Counted from the stretch's first letter, positions 1-10,078 are shown. The stretch: 64,000 nucleotides of DNA from Hyphomicrobiaceae bacterium (GCA_021324465.1 JAJPJB010000048.1:1-64000), one strand, 5' to 3'. Numbers and translations are program-made. The notes: generated from the letters alone by a model not told the origin.

Positions 1-130
1 CCTTCGACTCGTCGAACAACGCCATGACGGTGCACGCGTCAGCATCGTGCTTGGGCGGCCGACCGATGCGCGGCCAGGGCACCGGCTCGATGTAAAGATC
101 GTTGGGCAGAACGCCCAGGCTGGCGCGTAG

Positions 131-529
131 TCAAGAAATTCCGTCAGCATCGCTCGAAGCCTCCGGGACCGGAACGGCCGATTTCCACATCAGAGCATCT
201 TTCCTCTTCCCGGTAACAAAGATCACGCCGCAGTACCGAGCGGCGTCGCACGTTCGATCCGCTCGCGCTCGCGAGGACTGTTCATCGCCTCCCACAGATC
301 GCTGCGCCGCTGCACATTCAGCCAGAAGTCCGGACTGTTGCCAAACACGCGCGAGGATCAGCGCGGTCGCCGCCGTCACGGTCCGGCGGTTGTTGCACAG
401 CTCGTTGACGTGCTTGCGCTGAACGCCCATCGCCGCCGCCAGCGCGGCCTGGGTCAACCCCATCGGCTGCATGAACTCCTCGACCAGGATTTCGCCGACC
501 GTGGCCGGCTTGCGCTTCGTCGTCAGCAT
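131..529 (-). pseudogene. higA: HigA-family antitoxin (HTH), frameshifted
   Basis: N-terminal part reads KRKPATVGEILVEEFMQPMGLTQAALAAAMGVQRKHVNELCNNRRTVTAATALILARV, a HigA/XRE-type sequence. After ~340 the expected continuation (GNSPDFWLNVQRRSDLWEAMNSPRERERIERATPLG) is present in another frame. Confidence 0.75.
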
Positions 530-542
530 GGTTCGCCTCGCT

Positions 543-760
543 TCACCTGCAGCTGTGGTCGTCGAGATAGACGCCTTCCGCCTCGCCGCGGCTGCCGCGC
601 CATCGGAAGACCAGCCGCCACTGACTGTTGACGCGGATCGAGTGAACGAGCGGCTGCTTGATCTCTACGGTTAGCGTGCAGCCAATCTTCCGCCGGATCG
701 CGAATACGGGCAGTCGGCGCGAACCTCGTGTCTGCGTGAAGTAGCCAGGGTGATATTGCT
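543..760 (-). pseudogene. higB: HigB/RelE-like toxin remnant
   Basis: C-terminal HSIRVNSQWRLVFRWRGSRGEAEGVYLDDHS matches the HigB-type end. The preceding LHANRRDQAA segment is in a different frame. Located directly upstream of the HigA-like gene, the usual higBA order. The 5' limit is uncertain. Confidence 0.5.
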
Positions 761-924
761 CCATGCTGTGACGCCGAGAATGTCGCGCGCCGGTTCCGTG
801 GCAAAGGAGTGCAGGAACAGCAAATCCGCCCGCAGCAGTGCGCCACGCGTTATCAGTGGATTTCGCCGACTTTGACACAACTGATACGCGGCTTCCGGCT
901 ACGATTGAGTGATTCGCGGAGGCA

Positions 925-2529
925 GTGCAGTTGAATCAAGCCCAGCCGAAGTTCTCGTCGACGGATGAGCATGCCCGGCGGATCGCGCGTGCGATCGCCA
1001 AGGGCCGCTCGCCTCGATTCAGCGCCGACCTCGATCGGTACTGCGAAAGCTGCCCGGGCGAAATCTTTGCCGCTTTCAAGGGCGCAGCTCGGCACATGCC
1101 TCCGGCCGGCGAAGACGAGACGCTTGCCATCGGTTATCTGTTTTTGCTCCAGCGTCTGCTGGAACACCTGCGTTATCGCACCGATCGGGGCTATGCGGAC
1201 GCGGCCAAGCTGATCGCGGATTTTCAGGCCGAAGTCGTCGCGCAGGTCGAAGCGGGACAGGTCAATAAGCGCATGCTCGTCTTTGTGGGAAGGGCGCTCC
1301 ATCAATCGGATATCCCCGCATCGCCGCAGTTCGCCGCGGCGTCGGCCAAGCGCCCTGTCGATCAGAACGAAGGCGGACCGCTTCCGGCCAACGTCCACGC
1401 CGCTCTTGCCGACGTCCTCGAAGCCTGCGGCGGCGATCCGTTCATCGCCGCTGGGTCGCTCATTGAAATCGGTCATGCGTTACCGCCGGAGGCCCGCGGT
1501 ACTCTGGCGGGCGCCCTTGCGCTCGCCGACGGCGCCGAGACGCGCAGCGTCGCGGTTCTGTTCTTGCTGGATCCAGAGCCGGCTGTGCGTCGCGCGGTCG
1601 CGGGAGCGCTGGGCCAGGTCGCAACCTCGCTGACACCGATCGATGTCCGGCGGTTGATCGCGATACGCAATTGGCGGCCCGAGAACGAGCGCGCCGAAGT
1701 CGACGTGATCATCCACAGGGCACGGGCGGCCGGCATTGCTTGCGCGCAATGGGCGGCGGGCAGCATCGAGACGATTGTCGCGACCTGCATCGATGGGGCC
1801 ACAGCGCAAGGTTTCCTGCTGCTGTCGCCGGTTGGACGGAAATGGCGGATTTCCTCGCTTCTGACCAAAGGCGGGATTGCGGATGCCTGGATCGGCGAGC
1901 CCGAATCGCGCCGCCGCGTCGAGGCGAGCGTCGCTGATGCCGGAATGGAAGCCCCCAGGCTTGCCGCGTCGCGATCGTACCTTGACCGCGCCGTGGCGCA
2001 TCACCTGGCGCTCAGCACGGAGAAAGGTCGAGCGCCGCCGCCCGGCCTGCTCCAAATTGCTGAAACGATCGGCGGTGCCGACTGGCAACCTGCGCGCAAG
2101 CCCTTCAGTGAAACGCTCGCCGAGTTGGTTGCCGAGGTCCCGAGCGCGATGCGCGAGCCGGCGGCGCTCGCATCGGTGCTACGAGACAGCGGCGACTTGC
2201 CCGGTCTCGATGCCGTCGCCCAATCTTGGTTTGAGGACGACCCGGAGGTCGCACGAGCGGTAGAGAGCGCGCGTGGCCGTGGTCGCGAGAAGCTTGCCAC
2301 CTATCTCTTGCAGAGCGCCATAACACGACATCGCGACCGGTGGGCCGACGTTGTTTTGCGCACGGCCTTCTGGATGCGCGAAGCGCTGCCGCAGGCCGAT
2401 CTATGTTGGCGCGAGCTCGCGCTCGTCGCAAAGGCGCTCGCCGACGGACGGGATATGACGGAGATCGGATTGATGTGGGATATCGCATTGCGGACGATTG
2501 CCGTGCTTGAAGACGCCGGGCGAATGTAA
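925..2529 (+). CDS. hypothetical protein (DUF2336-like helical repeat protein, family tentative)
   Basis: Long 534-aa ORF, Ala/Arg-rich helical sequence with no recognised catalytic motif. Confidence 0.7.
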   Translation: MQLNQAQPKFSSTDEHARRIARAIAKGRSPRFSADLDRYCESCPGEIFAAFKGAARHMPPAGEDETLAIGYLFLLQRLLEHLRYRTDRGYADAAKLIADFQAEVVAQVEAGQVNKRMLVFVGRALHQSDIPASPQFAAASAKRPVDQNEGGPLPANVHAALADVLEACGGDPFIAAGSLIEIGHALPPEARGTLAGALALADGAETRSVAVLFLLDPEPAVRRAVAGALGQVATSLTPIDVRRLIAIRNWRPENERAEVDVIIHRARAAGIACAQWAAGSIETIVATCIDGATAQGFLLLSPVGRKWRISSLLTKGGIADAWIGEPESRRRVEASVADAGMEAPRLAASRSYLDRAVAHHLALSTEKGRAPPPGLLQIAETIGGADWQPARKPFSETLAELVAEVPSAMREPAALASVLRDSGDLPGLDAVAQSWFEDDPEVARAVESARGRGREKLATYLLQSAITRHRDRWADVVLRTAFWMREALPQADLCWRELALVAKALADGRDMTEIGLMWDIALRTIAVLEDAGRM

Positions 2530-2639
2530 GTCCTCATGAGCGACGCAACACCAGTACTCGCCGCCGCCAGCGGACTCGGCGAACAGGTGGGTCTTGCGCC
2601 CGAACCCGAAGAGTATTTTCCGGAAACGTGGGTGGCGCT

Positions 2640-2720
2640 TTTCCGCAAGAAAATACGACAAGACAAAAAATCTGGAGCGTTTTCCAATTCCAGCTAATCG
2701 AAAAATGCTCCAGGCGTTTG
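2640..2720. repeat. dispersed-type palindromic element with hairpin CTGGAGCGTTTTC / GAAAAATGCTCCAG
   Basis: Inverted repeat 2672-2684 with 2700-2713, flanked by GAAAATACGACAAGACAAAAAATC, which resembles intergenic repeats common in Bradyrhizobium-type genomes (from memory). Confidence 0.5.
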
Positions 2721-2776
2721 CCGCGCGCCGGCATCAAAAACCGGTGCCGCTTCGTAGGTCGAAGGGATTGGAGTCC

Positions 2777-3340
2777 TCACCAGGGGTGCCCGCGCTGACT
2801 GTTGCGCATCCGATTTTCCGCGACGCGCGTGTAGGCCATGCCGCGCGCGGCAGTTTCACTCGATTCGTTATCGGGCGAGCCAAATGGCCGGACATTCGCA
2901 CGGCGGGCGTATCGCCGTTCGCCGAGCCCCAAGCTTCCGCCGACATATCGGAAGGCAATCGCGCCGCGCAGCGAGCGGTAGCGCGTGCGCACCGCGTTTC
3001 CATCGTTGCCCGACTCGACGAGCCATTGTCCATTGCTGTCCGGTCCTCCGCGGATCACACCCACATGGTGGGGCCACACTACAACGGCGCCGACGCGCGG
3101 ACCCCCGGCATTTGCGCCGACGCTCGCCCAATTGCGGGCCAAATTGAGTCTTGCATCGGCAATGCCGAAGACGTGGCGCATATACGCGCCGCACCAGGCT
3201 CTGCCATGCGCGGCGTAATGACGGCTGCCGTGCTGCCCATGCGTATGATGATGATGACGATCGGAATGTACCTGATGATGGGCGAAGGCTGGCGTGCTCA
3301 CAAGCGCGAGCATGGTGGTGGCTGCGAACAAACAACGCAT
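2777..3340 (-). CDS. secreted His-rich protein, CHAP/TIGR02594-like
   Basis: Signal peptide MRCLFAATTMLALVSTPAFA, His-rich linker, then WCGAYMRHVFG..ARNWASVG..VGAVVVWPHHVGVIRG..GQWLVESGNDGNAV. Confidence 0.7.
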   Translation of the reverse strand: MRCLFAATTMLALVSTPAFAHHQVHSDRHHHHTHGQHGSRHYAAHGRAWCGAYMRHVFGIADARLNLARNWASVGANAGGPRVGAVVVWPHHVGVIRGGPDSNGQWLVESGNDGNAVRTRYRSLRGAIAFRYVGGSLGLGERRYARRANVRPFGSPDNESSETAARGMAYTRVAENRMRNSQRGHPW

Positions 3341-3945
3341 ACTGATCTCCTGATCTTAGGTTGGCTGGCCGACATACCGCTGGTCCCCGCGTGCACGGAG
3401 CAACAAACAACACACAGATGAGATCGTTCCGTCATTGCGGACAAAGCAACGACTCGCGATTGCGTCAGCGAGGAACTTATCTGTTTGTGCGAGCGCGACC
3501 GGCGCTGTTTATGGCTTTTTTTTGAACAACGCGCCCGCCAAATGCGTTTGTCGAAGCATCCCGATGCTTGCGCTTTGATTCAACCTTACTTACTGCATCG
3601 GACAGGTATGAAATTCGACGAGCACCGACCTGACGGCGGCGTCGCCAAGCCACCATGCCCCTCGGCCATAGCCTAGGGGCCGACACGTTCGAGCTCAATC
3701 ATCGACGTGATTATCCACACCCACGCCGCTGACAATGGCTGAGGCAATCTATTCGCGCCGGCGCCTCAGCATCGAAAATCGGTGAACGACGCCGGAATTG
3801 CGTTTTCAGTCATGTTGTGGAGCGCAGCCAGGCGTCTGCTTCGCAATTCGCGCGAGCGATGCTTGTGAAAACTCTGAACTATGTGGACGACTCTGAATCG
3901 TGATCAGGGATGCGATCACGGAAGGCAGAATTCGGAGTATGGATA

Positions 3946-5022
3946 AGCATGCACGGGACGCTTCCAGTTTCCGAAGAGCAGGCGCTCGCGTCATTGCAGA
4001 CGCGTGCCGCCGCCGATATCGGCGTCGCGGCGCTGTCGCGCGAATGGGGGCGGAGCCGTGCGCGAGTCCGCAGCCGGCTCGATTCTTGGTGCAAGAGCGG
4101 ACAGCTGCCGCCGATACACCAGCGGCCAAGGGTGAGCCGCAAGCGGAGAGCGGCTAAAGGTGCCGTCGCGGCAGCCGTGGAACCGTCTATTCCTCGAATC
4201 GGTCGAAGCGATAATGTCGTCTCGGATCGTGCGCCTATCGCTTCGCATGCTTCCGCCGCGGGTGAGCCGATCGGTCCATTGCTGGGCGTCACTATCATTC
4301 TTGCGGTGGTAGGCATCGCGCTTGCCGGCGTCGGCATGGTTGAGACTACTGCCTTCGCGGCGAAAGCCGGAGGACTGCTGTTCGCAGCGCTCGCGCTGTG
4401 CGCGGATGCCGTGGTTTTGCTGATGCCGTCTTCTGCTGCGATGCTATGGCGGCGCCGCTCGCCGGCGGTCGTCGCGGCCGTCGTCCTATGGATCGTGGCA
4501 AGCGCGGTCACGATCGCCAACCTGTCCGGCTATATCGGCAGCAGCGACGATCAATTCCGCGCTGCGCGAGAAGGCGAATCGACTGCACGCGTGCTCACCC
4601 TGCAGCGGCTCGCGCAGCTGCGCCATGAACGCGATGCAATTACCGAGATGCGGCCGGTCGCCGCCTTGATTCTTGCCGTCAATCACGCGCGCGGCTGGAG
4701 AAAGGTGGCGCTTGGCGAAGCCTTGGCCGTCGCTCGGCGGCGCGATGCGCTTGATGCCGAATTGCCAACGGCGGTCTCAAGCATACCCGACCTGCCCAAG
4801 ATCACGACAGTCGATCCGTCGGCGAACGTGCTGTCGGACATAATCGGCGCGACTGTCAGCGAAAGCGGGCTGCGGCGGCTGCGACTCGCGGCTCTGCTGG
4901 CGTTGCCGTTGTGCGGCGGGTTCGTCCTGACCGTCGCTTTGAATCTGCTGCCGCGGCGCGGCCGGCGTAGCGAGCCAGCGTTGGAGCCAGGATCAAGTGG
5001 TGATGAGCGTCACCCGAAATAG
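3946..5022 (+). CDS. membrane protein with N-terminal HTH-like segment
   Basis: Start at the internal Met (MHGTLPVSEEQ..) preferred over 3910. ALSREWGRSRARVRSRLDSWCKSG looks like an HTH; about four hydrophobic segments follow. Confidence 0.6.
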   Translation, partial: SMHGTLPVSEEQALASLQTRAAADIGVAALSREWGRSRARVRSRLDSWCKSGQLPPIHQRPRVSRKRRAAKGAVAAAVEPSIPRIGRSDNVVSDRAPIASHASAAGEPIGPLLGVTIILAVVGIALAGVGMVETTAFAAKAGGLLFAALALCADAVVLLMPSSAAMLWRRRSPAVVAAVVLWIVASAVTIANLSGYIGSSDDQFRAAREGESTARVLTLQRLAQLRHERDAITEMRPVAALILAVNHARGWRKVALGEALAVARRRDALDAELPTAVSSIPDLPKITTVDPSANVLSDIIGATVSESGLRRLRLAALLALPLCGGFVLTVALNLLPRRGRRSEPALEPGSSGDERHPK

Positions 5023-5195
5023 ATCAGATAAATGACCAAGAACGCGATAATGATCGCTGCAAGTCCGAAGCCGAGCACAAAACGGACATTGTGTCCGACG
5101 ACGCCTTGCCGGGCACGCACAGCCGGCACGGCGGTTGTGCTCGCCTGATCAGCCTCCTTGTATTCGGGCGATCGCGTATCAGGACGAGCGTTCAT
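5010..5195 (-). CDS. small single-TM membrane protein
   Basis: 61-aa ORF ending FVLGFGLAAIIIAFLVIYLIYFG; overlaps the convergent gene end by 13 bp. Confidence 0.55.
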   Translation of the reverse strand: MNARPDTRSPEYKEADQASTTAVPAVRARQGVVGHNVRFVLGFGLAAIIIAFLVIYLIYFG

Positions 5196-5315
5196 GTGGA
5201 AGACCTGGCGCTATCGCAACGTAAACGGAGATGATACGAATTCTGTTCCCCATAGCGCGATTCACTATGAGTTGTTCCGCAAATGCGCCGGCGCGGGACG
5301 GAGGGAACCGGAACA

Positions 5316-6137
5316 ATGGGCCTCTTCATCTGCACTGCATGCGGCACCCAGTATCCGGAGAGCCCGCAAGCTCCTGCCCGTTGCGTTATCTGCGAGGAGG
5401 AACGGCAATATGTTCCGCCGCGTGGGCAGACCTGGACCACACTTGAAGCGCTGCAGCAGGCCTACACCAACACGTTCCGCCAATACGAACGCGGCATTAT
5501 CGGCATCGGCTCAACGCCGGCGTTTGCGATCGGCCAGCGCGCTTTGCTCGTGTGCACGGACGACGGCAACGTTTTGTGGGACTGTGTTGCCACGCTCGAC
5601 GACGCCACAGTGACAATGATCGAAGGTCTCGGCGGCATTGATGCTATCGCTATCTCGCATCCGCATTTCTACACGACGATGGTGGAATGGGCGCATGCGT
5701 TCACGGCGCGCATCCACCTGCACGCGGCCGACAAGCAATGGATCATGCGAAACGACCCGGCAATCGAACTGTGGGAGGGCGAAACCCAGACACTATGGGA
5801 TGGCGTGACGCTGGTGCGCTGCGGCGGGCATTTTGAAGGCGGTACGGTGTTGCATTGGGCCGGCGGAGCAGGGGGGCGCGGCGTCATTTGCGCCGGCGAT
5901 ATCCTTACCGTGACGACCGATCGCAAATGGCTGTCCTTCATGCGCAGCTATCCGAATTTTATCCCGCTGTCGGCGCGAACGGTCGAGCATATCGGAACAG
6001 CGCTCAAGCCATTTTCGTTCGAGACGATTTATGGCCACTATTTCGATCGTGTTATCGCGCAGGACGCCAAATCCGTGCTGGAAAGATCGGTGCTGCGCTA
6101 CGTGGCGGCAGTCGAAGGCAGGCGAGGTTATGAATGA
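5316..6137 (+). CDS. MBL-fold metallo-hydrolase with N-terminal zinc-ribbon-like segment
   Basis: MGLFICTACGTQYPESPQAPARCVICEEERQY at the N-terminus; ISHPHFYTTMVEW, CGGHFEGGTVLHW and CAGDIL motifs. Confidence 0.75.
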   Translation: MGLFICTACGTQYPESPQAPARCVICEEERQYVPPRGQTWTTLEALQQAYTNTFRQYERGIIGIGSTPAFAIGQRALLVCTDDGNVLWDCVATLDDATVTMIEGLGGIDAIAISHPHFYTTMVEWAHAFTARIHLHAADKQWIMRNDPAIELWEGETQTLWDGVTLVRCGGHFEGGTVLHWAGGAGGRGVICAGDILTVTTDRKWLSFMRSYPNFIPLSARTVEHIGTALKPFSFETIYGHYFDRVIAQDAKSVLERSVLRYVAAVEGRRGYE

Positions 6138-6221
6138 GCGGCTTGCACGCGCTTCTTCCGTCGAGCACCGCGACGCCGCGCGCCGCATGGGGCTTGCATT
6201 TATCGGGATGCGGCCATACGC

Positions 6222-7043
6222 ATGGATGCTAAAGGCAAAGTGATATTGGTTACCGGGTCAACCGATGGCGTCGGCCGGCGGGTGGCTCAGTGCTTGGCTG
6301 AGCAGGGCGCTCACATTCTGATCCACGGTCGTGACCCTCACAGGGGTCGGCAACTCCTGGAACAGGTCGAGGCCGGCGGCCGCGGTTCTGCGGTCTTTCT
6401 GCCGGCGGATTTTTCCTCGCTCGCCGAGGTACGTCGCCTCGCCCAGATGGTGCGGCAACAATGCGATCATCTTGACGTGCTCATAAACAACGCGGGGATC
6501 GGCTCGGGCGGCTCTGCGGCGAAGCGAGAGATTAGTCAGGACGGCTACGAGTTGCGCTTCGCGGTGAACTATCTGGCCGGCTTTCTACTCACGCGCCTGC
6601 TTCTGGGTCTGCTGACGCGTGGCAAGGGTGCACGCATTGTGAACGTTTCTTCACTTGGCCAGCAGGCGATCGATTTTGACGACGTCATGTTGATCCGCAG
6701 CTACACGGGAGGGCGAGCCTATGCGCAAAGCAAGCTCGCCCAGATCATGTTCACGTTCGATCTTGCTCGCGAGTTCGATCCGGCCACGGTCACGGCAAAT
6801 TGCCTGCATCCAGCGACTTATATGGCGACCACCATGGTGCGACAAAGCGGGGTTACCCCGCTCAGCACCGTCGAGCAGGGCGCGGAAGCGATCCTCAATC
6901 TCGCCGTGTCATCGCAACTCGATCGCCATTCGGGCGAGTTCTACAACGGCCTCAGCCCGTCGCGCGCAAATCCACAAGCCTATGACGATGGCGCGCGTGA
7001 GCGGCTAAGGATGCTTAGCATGAAGCTGACTGGGCTCGCGTGA
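6222..7043 (+). CDS. SDR-family NAD(P)-dependent oxidoreductase
   Basis: VTGSTDGVGRRVA Rossmann motif, NNAG, YAQSK catalytic motif. Confidence 0.9.
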   Translation: MDAKGKVILVTGSTDGVGRRVAQCLAEQGAHILIHGRDPHRGRQLLEQVEAGGRGSAVFLPADFSSLAEVRRLAQMVRQQCDHLDVLINNAGIGSGGSAAKREISQDGYELRFAVNYLAGFLLTRLLLGLLTRGKGARIVNVSSLGQQAIDFDDVMLIRSYTGGRAYAQSKLAQIMFTFDLAREFDPATVTANCLHPATYMATTMVRQSGVTPLSTVEQGAEAILNLAVSSQLDRHSGEFYNGLSPSRANPQAYDDGARERLRMLSMKLTGLA

Positions 7044-7109
7044 CCGCAGAAAGTCACCCTCCGGACAGTCGCTTTGCCCATCGGTAGAGTGTTTTGGGTA
7101 TAGTATTTT

Positions 7110-8471
7110 ATGGCCTCGGTTCTTGATCTTATCGGCGAAACGCCGCTTGTTGAAGTTACCAAATTCGACTGTGGCCCGTGCCGCCTGTTCTTGAAGCTTG
7201 AGAGCGCCAATCCGTCGGGCTCGATTAAGGACCGTCCGGCGCGCTGCATGATCGAGGCGGCGGAAGCCGAAGGACGCCTGAAACCCGGCGGCACCATTGT
7301 CGAGGCAACCGCTGGCAATACGGGACTTGGCCTTGCGTTGGTCGCGGCGCGCAAAGGCTATCGCATTGTGCTCGTCGTGCCCGACAAGATAGCGCGCGAG
7401 AAAATCCTCCATTGCAAGGCAATGGGCGCGGAAGTGGTGCTCACCCGCTCGGACGTCGGCCGCGGCCATCCCGATTATTACCAAGACCTTGCGCAATCCA
7501 TCACCGCCCGTACACCTGGCGCAGTGTTCATCAATCAATTTGACAATCCCGCCAATCCGCGGGCGCACGAGACGACGACCGGACCGGAAATCCTGCGCCA
7601 GATGCAGGGCGACGTTGACGCCGTCGTTGTTGGCGTCGGCTCCGGCGGCACGTTGACCGGTATCGGGCGCTTCCTGGCAAAACATTCGCCGAAAAGCCGC
7701 ATGATTCTCGCCGACCCAGTGGGCTCGGTGCTTGCGCCGTTTGTCGAGACCGGAACCATACCGAGCCCAGGCAACTGGGCCGTCGAAGGAATTGGCGAAG
7801 ACTTTATACCGGCCAATGCCGACCTGAAGCTTGTGCACAAAGCCTACGCGATCTCCGATCCGGACAGCTTCGCGGCCGCGCGCGAGCTTCTGCGTTTGGA
7901 AGGCATTCTTGCGGGCTCGTCCAGCGGGACCTTGCTGGCGGCGGCGCTGCGCTACTGCCGCGAGCAAAGCGCAGCGCGGCGTGTCGTCAGCTTGGTCTGC
8001 GACTCCGGCGCAAAATATCTGTCGAAGGTTTTCAATCCGGTCTTCGCCGCGCGCGAGGGCTGGGATCACGAGCGCCGCGGCCAGGTGCGGGATGTCGTCT
8101 TTAGCCGCTTCCCCGAAGGCGAAGAAGTGGTCGTGCACCCCAACGATCCGTTGCGCACCGCGTTCACGCGCATGCGCGCTGCCGACGTCTCACAGCTGCC
8201 AGTGGTTGACGGCGATCGCATTGTCGGCCTCGTCGATGAGAGCGATATGCTCGGCGCCGTGCTCGAAGGCTCTGCTCGTGCGTTCGAACTGCCGGTGAAA
8301 GACGTGATGGTGACGCGGCTCGAGACCATCTCGGCCGATGCGCCGATTCGCGACCTTGTGCCGTTGTTCCGCCGCGACCTCGTCGCCATCGTCATGGAGC
8401 GGGATCGCTTTCTGGGTATCGCGACGCGTCTTGACCTCGTCAATTATTTCCGCATCGCGCAAACGAGATGA
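7110..8471 (+). CDS. cystathionine beta-synthase-type PLP enzyme with C-terminal CBS domain pair
   Basis: LIGETPLVEV..ESANPSGSIKDRPA PLP-lysine region, EATAGNTGLGLA, two CBS-type repeats at the C-terminus. Confidence 0.9.
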   Translation: MASVLDLIGETPLVEVTKFDCGPCRLFLKLESANPSGSIKDRPARCMIEAAEAEGRLKPGGTIVEATAGNTGLGLALVAARKGYRIVLVVPDKIAREKILHCKAMGAEVVLTRSDVGRGHPDYYQDLAQSITARTPGAVFINQFDNPANPRAHETTTGPEILRQMQGDVDAVVVGVGSGGTLTGIGRFLAKHSPKSRMILADPVGSVLAPFVETGTIPSPGNWAVEGIGEDFIPANADLKLVHKAYAISDPDSFAAARELLRLEGILAGSSSGTLLAAALRYCREQSAARRVVSLVCDSGAKYLSKVFNPVFAAREGWDHERRGQVRDVVFSRFPEGEEVVVHPNDPLRTAFTRMRAADVSQLPVVDGDRIVGLVDESDMLGAVLEGSARAFELPVKDVMVTRLETISADAPIRDLVPLFRRDLVAIVMERDRFLGIATRLDLVNYFRIAQTR

Positions 8472-8472
8472 A

Positions 8473-9636
8473 ATGATGGCACCGAGCAACACACTCGACT
8501 TCGCGACGCGCTGCGTCCATGCCGGTCAAGATCATGATCCGACCACTGGAGCGGTGATTACGCCGATCTACGCGACGTCGACCTATGCGCAGTCCAGCCC
8601 CGGCGTACACAAGGGCTTCGAATATTCGCGCTCGCAGAACCCGACACGCATTGCGCTTGAACGCTGTGTTGCCGATCTCGAGGGCGGCGCAGCGGGTTTT
8701 GCTTTCGCCTCGGGCATGGCCGCGACCGCAACCGTGCTCGACTGCCTGGAACAGAACTCACATGTCGTCGTGGGCGATGATGTATACGGCGGCACGCGCC
8801 GGTTGTTTGATCTGGTGCGGAAGCAATCGGCAGGAATCGAGACAACTTATGCCGATCTTTCCAACGCCGACGCCTTGATCGCCGCGATACGTCCCAACAC
8901 ACGCCTGGTATGGCTTGAGACGCCGACCAACCCAATGCTCAAGATTGTCGATCTGGAGCGCATCGCCGCCATAGCGCGAGGCAGAAGGATTCTGACTGTT
9001 TGCGACAATACATTCGCCAGTCCGTGGACCCAGCGGCCGCTCGAATATAGCTTCGATTTGGTCATGCATTCAGCGACCAAATATCTCAATGGCCACTCCG
9101 ACATGATTGGCGGCATCGTGGTCGTCGGTGAGAATGCCGAGCTGCGCGATCGCATAGCGTTCCTGCAAAACGCGGTCGGTGCGGTGCAAGGGCCGTTCGA
9201 TTCGTTTTTGGCCCTGCGCGGAGTCAAAACCCTCGCTTTGCGCATGGAGCGGCAATCGGCGTCCGCTTTGCGCATCGCGCATTGGCTGGCGAGGCATCAT
9301 CGGATTGAGCGCGTGCATTATCCGGGCCTTGCCACGCATCCGCAGCATGCGCTGGCGCGCCGGCAAATGCGGGCTTTTGGCGCCATGATCACGGTCGAAG
9401 TTGCAGGCACCTCCGATGATGCACGGCGCTTCCTGGAACGATGCCGAGTTTTCACATTGGCCGAAAGCCTTGGCGGTGTCGAAAGCTTGATCTCGCTGCC
9501 GGCCTTGATGACCCATGCCTCAACGCCGGAAAAGGTGCGCGCGGCACTGGGCATTAGCGATCGTTTGGTAAGGATTTCTGTCGGTATAGAGGATAGCGAC
9601 GATCTTATCGCCGACCTTCAAACGGCGCTCGGTTAG
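8473..9636 (+). CDS. cystathionine gamma-lyase/synthase (Cys/Met metabolism PLP enzyme)
   Basis: FATRCVHAGQDHDPTTGAVITPIYATSTYAQ..; VMHSATKYLNGHSDMIGG PLP-lysine motif. Start refined to ATG 8473, in frame with the track ORF. Confidence 0.92.
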   Translation: MMAPSNTLDFATRCVHAGQDHDPTTGAVITPIYATSTYAQSSPGVHKGFEYSRSQNPTRIALERCVADLEGGAAGFAFASGMAATATVLDCLEQNSHVVVGDDVYGGTRRLFDLVRKQSAGIETTYADLSNADALIAAIRPNTRLVWLETPTNPMLKIVDLERIAAIARGRRILTVCDNTFASPWTQRPLEYSFDLVMHSATKYLNGHSDMIGGIVVVGENAELRDRIAFLQNAVGAVQGPFDSFLALRGVKTLALRMERQSASALRIAHWLARHHRIERVHYPGLATHPQHALARRQMRAFGAMITVEVAGTSDDARRFLERCRVFTLAESLGGVESLISLPALMTHASTPEKVRAALGISDRLVRISVGIEDSDDLIADLQTALG

Positions 9637-9790
9637 TGCCGTCGCACGCGATCTGCAGGCCACGACAAGAATGGGACGATTTGGATTAGCTGGGCTTTGA
9701 AGATTATTCGAACGAGCTACTTAGCTTGTTGGTAGTTCCCCACTCGTTAGGTGTTCAGGCGTTTGTTGCTTGATTTGGAGTCTGTTGCGC

Positions 9791-10078
9791 ATGAGTTCGC
9801 TCGATATTGACGAGAAGCGCCGGAATACCCGTCAGCGTCTAGGCCGATTGGCGACCATCAAACTCGGCGCCGGCCTTCCACCGCGATACGTGCTCGTCAC
9901 CAATGTGTCCGAGGATGGCGTTCGTCTTCTCCTCAACGGCGTCGAGGTCGTCGACGAATTCGTACTCCTTTTCCATGGCAACGGCGGGCCGGCGCGAGAC
10001 GGCACGTACAAGCTCGTGTGGCGAAAAGGCAATGATGTTGGCGCCAAATTCGTGAGCGACGCTACGCGCAGCGCCTAG
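9791..10078 (+). CDS. PilZ-like domain protein
   Basis: MSSLDIDEKRRNTRQRLGRLATIKLG..YVLVTNVSEDGVRLLL resembles the PilZ RxxxR / NxSxxG pattern. Confidence 0.65.
   Translation: MSSLDIDEKRRNTRQRLGRLATIKLGAGLPPRYVLVTNVSEDGVRLLLNGVEVVDEFVLLFHGNGGPARDGTYKLVWRKGNDVGAKFVSDATRSA

Noticed and set aside
1-115. Open minus-strand frame ...PNDLYIEPVPWPRIGRPPKHDADACTVMALFDESK
   Set aside because: Runs off the window edge, no clear start and no recognised family; cannot be supported as a feature.
2536-2697. 53-aa ORF MSDATPVLAAASGLGEQ...KSGAFSNSS
   Set aside because: Its C-terminal part is encoded by the hairpin repeat; probably not a real gene, though the N-terminal half is unexplained.
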